A DNA stretch of 64,000 nt, taken from the NCBI RefSeq assembly GCF_013327855.1, contig NZ_JABUMX010000002.1:1-64000 (forward strand), read 5' to 3'. Positions within the stretch are counted from its first letter, which is position 1; every line of letters starts with the position of its first letter. The notes below the pieces were generated by a model, which worked only from the letters and a program-made list of their open reading frames with translations, searched no databases and was not told the origin of the DNA. A program made the position numbers and the translations under genes. This document shows, piece by piece, positions 63,430-64,000 of this stretch. This DNA is from Phyllobacterium pellucidum. GTDB taxonomy: Bacteria > Pseudomonadota > Alphaproteobacteria > Rhizobiales > Rhizobiaceae.

Positions 63430-64000
63430 CTATGCCACCGCCTCGAAATAGCGCTGGAATTCTTCCCGGAGTTCCTCCTCATTCGAGGTATCCGGCTGCT
63501 TCCTGTATTCAATTGCCCGCTTTGCGCGCTCGAATGCCTTGCCTTCGAGCTCCGGCGTACACGATGCAACTGCCCGCATCTGATCCATGATGCCATGGCA
63601 ATGAAGCACGATATCGAGTCCGGCGGCAAAGATTGCTTTGGTGCGGTCGAAATAATCCCCAGAAAGTGCGTTCATGGAGATGTCGTCGCTCATCAGCAGC
63701 CCGTCGAAGCCAATATGGCCACGTATAACCTCTTCGACAACCTTTCCCGAGGTCGTCGCCGGATTCTTCGGGTCTATGGCGGAGAAGATCACATGCGCGC
63801 TCATCGCCATCGGCAAATCCGCAAGAGCGCGGAACGGGGCGAAATCATGCTCGGCCAACGCATCGAATGGTGTCGTTACTGTCGGCAGCTCATGATGCGT
63901 ATCGGCAAACGCGCGGCCGTGGCCCGGCATGTGCTTCATAACCGGCAACATGCCGCCGGCGATCAGTCCGTCCGCTGCGGCGCGGCCCATTGCCGTGACG
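63430..64000 (-). CDS. nagZ: Beta-N-acetylhexosaminidase NagZ, 5' end outside window (partial)
   Basis: GH3 enzyme that removes GlcNAc from anhydromuropeptides during peptidoglycan recycling. About 190 C-terminal residues are visible; the frame continues beyond 64000. KHMPGHGRAFADTHHELP contains the GH3 acid/base dyad loop, and LLMSDDISMNAL carries the nucleophile Asp. The run nagZ-scpA-scpB-tatABC is conserved in Rhizobiales. Confidence 0.96.
   Translation of the reverse strand, partial: VTAMGRAAADGLIAGGMLPVMKHMPGHGRAFADTHHELPTVTTPFDALAEHDFAPFRALADLPMAMSAHVIFSAIDPKNPATTSGKVVEEVIRGHIGFDGLLMSDDISMNALSGDYFDRTKAIFAAGLDIVLHCHGIMDQMRAVASCTPELEGKAFERAKRAIEYRKQPDTSNEEELREEFQRYFEAVA

Overview
The window is GC-rich chromosomal DNA from an alphaproteobacterium, almost certainly of the order Rhizobiales (Hyphomicrobiales), most like the Brucella/Ochrobactrum, Phyllobacterium and Mesorhizobium group. 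Several things point this way. RNase E has a long charged insertion inside its S1 domain. The blocks amiC-rne, accB-accC-aat-DUF2155-NDUFA12, alaC-hom-glpX-recJ, yajC-secDF-Mth938-phytoene synthase-like and nagZ-scpA-scpB-tatABC-serS-surE-pcm-dipM are typical of the order. There is a GTTC-N7-GTTC SOS box and a DUF1127 gene followed by CCTCCTCCC-loop hairpins. The genus is an inference. No phage, insertion sequence, CRISPR array or plasmid function is visible; the content is mostly housekeeping with a few accessory genes.

Layout. 1-4.4 kb: a left-truncated amidase (minus strand), a 680-bp leader region and rne. 4.4-10.4 kb: secreted M48 metalloprotease, periplasmic thiol oxidoreductase, aroQ, accB, accC, aat and a glyoxalase-like protein. 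10.4-14 kb (minus): DUF2155 protein, an NDUFA12-type complex I protein, two acetyltransferases and gatB. 14-20.2 kb is an accessory stretch: a cyclase-TolB-TPR protein, a DUF6152/DUF6644-type membrane pair, a frameshifted SET-domain gene overlapping a tetR, a divergent NmrA/DUF1772 pair behind an inverted-repeat operator, and a DUF4239 protein. 20.2-28 kb (minus): an SOS-controlled Y-family polymerase, recJ, an unknown secreted protein, glpX, hom and an alaC-type aminotransferase. 28-32 kb: a small lipoprotein, PHB synthase (phaC) and an M15-type peptidase. 32.1-38.4 kb: tRNA-Glu, a small lipoprotein, a candidate sRNA, sfsA, map, radC, an AraC regulator, a BKACE enzyme and tig. 39-44 kb: a two-gene RND efflux pump, a flavin-nucleotide-binding protein, a 59-aa protein and tRNA-Leu. 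44.4-49.9 kb: GDYxxLxY and DUF2157 membrane proteins, DUF1127 with its tandem hairpin 3' RNA, an unknown secreted protein, an aldo/keto reductase and trmFO. 50-53.9 kb (minus): yajC-secDF with two homologues of mitochondrial complex I assembly factors. 54-55.5 kb: an AAA ATPase and a HicAB toxin-antitoxin pair. 55.6-64 kb (minus): the envelope, division and translocation cluster, ending in a nagZ truncated at the right edge.

How the genes work together. Several systems converge on the envelope: amiC and the degenerate LytM protein (septal peptidoglycan), nagZ (muropeptide recycling), tatABC (export of folded proteins) and secDF/yajC (Sec export). Complex I recurs as NDUFA12, Mth938 (NDUFAF3-like) and the phytoene synthase-like (NDUFAF6-like) proteins. 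The most interesting signal is at 46536-46657: three consecutive stem-loops directly downstream of a DUF1127 gene, each presenting a CCTCCTCCC or near-identical anti-Shine-Dalgarno loop. This fits a cuckoo/CcsR-type small RNA made from the 3' UTR of the DUF1127 mRNA, here with three hairpins.
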